From: Paenibacillus xylanilyticus
Lineage (GTDB): Bacteria; Bacillota; Bacilli; Paenibacillales; Paenibacillaceae
Length of the DNA: 58,425 nt
Direction of reading: 5' to 3'
Assembly (NCBI RefSeq): GCF_013359935.1
Contig: NZ_JABMCB010000165.1
Span: 1 to 58,425 of the forward strand
The notes beneath the pieces were generated by a model, which was not told where the DNA came from, searched no databases, and saw nothing but the letters and a program-made list of their open reading frames with translations. This document shows, one piece after another, positions 55,843 to 58,425 of this stretch. A program made the translations under genes and the position numbers. Every line of letters begins with the position of its first letter. Within the stretch, counting starts at the first letter, position 1.

Positions 55843-57338
55843 TGAATTTTTTGCCGATCTTATACGAAGACGAAGTGCTCTATAGTGTTGTGGCACGATA
55901 TAAAAGAATGTGTGGGATGATAAGCAAAACAGCTCTCATTCGGGACGTATTTGGCGGAAAAACAGCATTCAAATCAACGTTGTTTCCGCAACATCTGAAC
56001 AAACTGATAGAAAACTTACCCTGTAATTCAAAAATAGAGGTACACGAACTTATCAGAAATCACACACCTATAAATTTCTATACTGCCTTTTTATCCAATC
56101 AGCATTCTAAAACTGTTGTAGATGGAATGATCAAAGGAAAAGGAACTGGAATTGAAGCCCTGGTTGGTATCGCAGGAAGCAAAGTGAAATTAAATGATTA
56201 TCTGAAGGTCTGTCCTAAGTGTTTCATAGAGGATAACGAACACTTAGGAGAAAGTTACTGGAGGAGATCCCATCAAATTGTTGGGGCATTGTTTTGTTTA
56301 AAGCATGAAGTTCCTTTAGTAAACAGTAAGGTAGGATGTTCAGATAATATTGTTGATTTTATTTGTGCGGATGAGGATGTCTGTGATTTGGAAAATATCT
56401 TAATAACTAACTACTCTGAAGAAATAAAGCGGCTAAATCTGAAATACCTTCGTAATGTTTTCTATTTACTAAACGTTAATGAGGAAAGAAAAGACCTTTC
56501 CTTTATTAACAATTACTATATAGACCGATTACGCGAGAAAAACCTCGCCTCAAAAAGTGGGAACTTGTATATTAAAGATTTGGTAACAGCGTTCGTGAAT
56601 TATTACCCAATTGAGTATTTAAATCTTATGCAAAGTGCTATAGATATTAATAACGAAACAAACTGGTTGAGGCTTTTTGTAAGAAATAACAATAAGAATA
56701 GAAGTCCACTAAGACATCTTTTACTGTTAGAGTTTCTTGGCTTAGAAGTCGCAGACTTATTCAATTGTAGTTCAGCAGTAGGAAGAATTCCATCCAAGTC
56801 AAATCGAAAACCCATTTATGAGTTAAGTGAACGAAGGAGTAAATGGATAAAGCTAATACAAGATAATCAGGGGGCTACGAGAGCTGAGTTAAAAGTAATC
56901 GGGAAGGGGCTTCATACATGGATTATTGCTCATGATAGAATTTGGTATGAAGAAGTAACACCCAAGATTCGAAAGAGAGAGAATAAAAAAGCAGTAATTG
57001 ATTGGAACCAAAGGGATGAAGAGTGCTTGAGGCTTGCAAAAGAGGCGGTTAAGACACTTCTAAATAATGATGGCAAACCAATTAGGATTGTTCCAGCAAG
57101 CATTAGAAGAGCCGCAGGGGTTAAGAGATGGTTTCTTCACAAAAAGTTAAGCAAGACATGGGAGTATTTGCTGGCAGTCACAGAGGATATAAACAGCTAT
57201 AGAATCAGAAAAATTAAATGGGCGATAGCAGAATTAATGGAGAAGCAAGGGAAGGCAACAGTTTATCAAGTTCAGTTGTATGCAGGGTTTGGAGGCAATA
57301 ATAAAGAAATTAAATTAACTATAGAGCAATTTTTGTAG
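55839..57338 (+). CDS. tnsD: TnsD/TniQ target-site selector
   Basis: 499 residues, overlapping tnsC by 4 bp. The N-terminal TniQ domain contains zinc motifs VCPKCF (about 124-128) and LFCLKH (about 153-158) after LPILYEDEVLYSVVARY. The long C-terminal part is of TnsD type, with several predicted helix-turn-helix segments (for example IRIVPASIRRAAGVKRWFLH). It binds a specific attachment site and recruits TnsC. No CRISPR-Cas genes or array were seen, so this is the protein-guided type. Its target cannot be told from this window. Confidence 0.88.
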   Translation: MMNFLPILYEDEVLYSVVARYKRMCGMISKTALIRDVFGGKTAFKSTLFPQHLNKLIENLPCNSKIEVHELIRNHTPINFYTAFLSNQHSKTVVDGMIKGKGTGIEALVGIAGSKVKLNDYLKVCPKCFIEDNEHLGESYWRRSHQIVGALFCLKHEVPLVNSKVGCSDNIVDFICADEDVCDLENILITNYSEEIKRLNLKYLRNVFYLLNVNEERKDLSFINNYYIDRLREKNLASKSGNLYIKDLVTAFVNYYPIEYLNLMQSAIDINNETNWLRLFVRNNNKNRSPLRHLLLLEFLGLEVADLFNCSSAVGRIPSKSNRKPIYELSERRSKWIKLIQDNQGATRAELKVIGKGLHTWIIAHDRIWYEEVTPKIRKRENKKAVIDWNQRDEECLRLAKEAVKTLLNNDGKPIRIVPASIRRAAGVKRWFLHKKLSKTWEYLLAVTEDINSYRIRKIKWAIAELMEKQGKATVYQVQLYAGFGGNNKEIKLTIEQFL

Positions 57339-57448
57339 TTCTAAAGCAGATTGATTTTGGATATGACTCCAATAAAGAAGGAAATGATATAAAAGGGAGA
57401 GAGAGTACGTGGGGTCAAGATACAATTGAATTTCTAATTGATGATTTC

Positions 57449-58222
57449 TTGAAGTATATAGGAGGTATAAGTATCACAGCATTAGTAATGGGGGCTATAT
57501 TTCTTATTTTGAAAACTACTACCAATTCAATGATAACTTCAAGTTTTAATAAAAATCTTGAGAGCCATAAAGCTGAGCTAACAAAAATGATTAATGCCGA
57601 AACTGAACAAAAGAAAAGTGAATTAGCTAAAGTAAATGATAAATTTAGAAATGAGCTTAATGCAGAAATTGAAAAACTCAAACACGAACAACAAAGAGCA
57701 TTTAAGGACTTCGAGCTTTATATATCCAAAAAACATGAAAGGTATCCAGAGGTGTATAAAAGTATTGAAATTGCATATGGGGCTATTTTATCGTTGCACG
57801 GTAAATATAGGGACTTGTCCTTTGAGAATGTAAATAAAGACGATGTTAAAGCTTATTTAGAGATGGAAGGTGTAACAAAAAAAGATATGCAAGAAATAAT
57901 GGATCTTTGGGTAGACGGTGAACCCAATGCAGATGCCGTCATGCGAATTAATTCGGTGAGAAGGAGAATAAAAATCAATTCAGCTTATGAAAGTTGGTCT
58001 GATGCGAACGATACTTTAATTTTCAACGAATTATATCTCTCAGAATCCGTTTCTGAGCAAGCAAGAAAGGTTCTTAATAAGTTATGGGAATACCTTGATT
58101 TGGAGGAGATATACGGTTGCTCATATGAGGAAATACTCGGTGGTTCTAATGTTAGGGAGCAAGAGAAAGAAAAGTTGAAAAATGTTATGAAGACTGAATT
58201 ATCTCAAGTAGTATCTCTATAA
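57449..58222 (+). CDS. Membrane-anchored coiled-coil protein
   Basis: 257 residues from TTG 57449. One membrane segment at the N-terminus (ISITALVMGAIFLILK), then a long Lys/Glu coiled coil (about 30-95) and a helical C-terminal domain. Coding character extends upstream to about 57409 (GQDTIEFLIDDFLKY) but the good GTG (57409, after AAAGGGAGAG) is out of frame by one G in a GGGG run. Cutting that run to GGG would give a normal start. Last gene before the right transposon end; unknown function. Confidence 0.6.
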   Translation: MKYIGGISITALVMGAIFLILKTTTNSMITSSFNKNLESHKAELTKMINAETEQKKSELAKVNDKFRNELNAEIEKLKHEQQRAFKDFELYISKKHERYPEVYKSIEIAYGAILSLHGKYRDLSFENVNKDDVKAYLEMEGVTKKDMQEIMDLWVDGEPNADAVMRINSVRRRIKINSAYESWSDANDTLIFNELYLSESVSEQARKVLNKLWEYLDLEEIYGCSYEEILGGSNVREQEKEKLKNVMKTELSQVVSL

Positions 58223-58284
58223 ATTTGTGGATTATGTTTGCGAAATCTTATAAATCCTATTTCCCCAAACCTATATCCCTACTA

Positions 58285-58425
58285 TGTAGAAAACTAATAA
58301 ACACCTGCTATTCATAATAAACCTGTGCTAAAAATCGAATAAAGACGTGATAAAATCGGGGAGAGGAAGAGTGGAGAAGGGGGAAAACCCAGATCCATCA
58401 AGCCTTTCCCCTGTTTTTCTATCAA
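58285..58425 (+). mobile_element. Start of a Tn7-like element, right-type end; body lies right of the window
   Basis: TGT at 58285-58287, 8 bp, then AATAAACACCTGCTA (58296), AATAAACCTGTGCTAAAAA (58316) and AATAAAGACGTGATAAAA (58338). Three sites 20 and 22 bp apart, nearly abutting, are the hallmark of Tn7 right ends. The same site family occurs at 1-141. The flank outside is TCCCTACTA (58276-58284). The terminus is 141 bp from the window edge, as on the left. Confidence 0.7.

Noticed and set aside
55839..57338. CRISPR-associated transposon (TniQ with guide RNA)
   Set aside because: No cas gene, repeat-spacer array or atypical repeat was seen, and the protein is a full-length TnsD-type.
1..58425. 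The whole window as one Tn7-like transposon with its ends at the edges
   Set aside because: The terminal TGT trinucleotides and the TGT-8 bp-AATAAA spacing place each element body outside 142-58284, so the ends point the wrong way. Flanks TACTA and TAGTA are not a 5-bp target duplication.

Overview
The window is a low-GC Firmicutes accessory region, most like Paenibacillus or a related Bacillales. This rests on AGGAGG-type ribosome sites, sigma-A promoters, CGAAC-N4-GTTC LexA-type boxes and the protein families present. There are no rRNA, tRNA or housekeeping genes. The first and last 141 bases are both ends of Tn7-like elements (terminal TGT, 8 bp, then AATAAA-type transposase sites). Each terminus lies exactly 141 bp from the window edge and each element body points outward. 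The simplest reading is that the window is one assembly contig that broke at a multi-copy transposon.

Layout. 0.1-5 kb: an XRE-ImmA metalloprotease pair, a broken PIN-domain gene and two old transposon ends (about 2.64-3.20 and 4.44-4.68 kb). 5-20 kb: small accessory genes, many interrupted, including a Fic cassette, a TumE-like toxin, zinc-finger proteins, PD-(D/E)XK proteins, DUF1643, CPCC, a CoiA-like protein and a metallophosphatase. 20-26 kb: a GmrSD/BrxU-like type IV restriction enzyme, an inverted-repeat element, an SOS-type promoter ahead of a Cas4/RecB-like nuclease, an XRE regulator and another nuclease-like protein. 26.4-39.8 kb: a complete, intact type 1 BREX phage-defence operon (small gene, brxA, brxB, brxC, pglX, pglZ, brxL). 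40.2-45 kb: an actin-type plasmid partition pair (ParR/ParM-like) and a two-gene helicase module. 45.4-50.3 kb: a four-helix-bundle fusion protein, then a minus-strand pair of an HTH-dynamin-like GTPase and a zinc-ribbon DUF1232 protein. 50.7-57.3 kb: a tyrosine recombinase followed by tightly packed tnsA-tnsB-tnsC-tnsD. 57.4-58.2 kb: a membrane/coiled-coil protein.

How it works together. The segment from 24.29 to 45.34 kb (BREX plus partition plus helicase) is bracketed by inverted copies of a repeat array built on AAAGTTGTATCTGGA, as if it moved or replicated as a unit. The Tn7-like genes supply transposition. TnsA appears to have lost two of its three catalytic residues (Glu to Gln, Asp to Ser) while TnsB, TnsC and TnsD look intact. 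That predicts copy-and-paste transposition through cointegrates, and the adjacent tyrosine recombinase, with a 55-bp nested palindrome in front of it, is a candidate resolvase. The left-hand cargo is decaying (at least seven frameshifts or stops), whereas BREX and the transposition core are intact.
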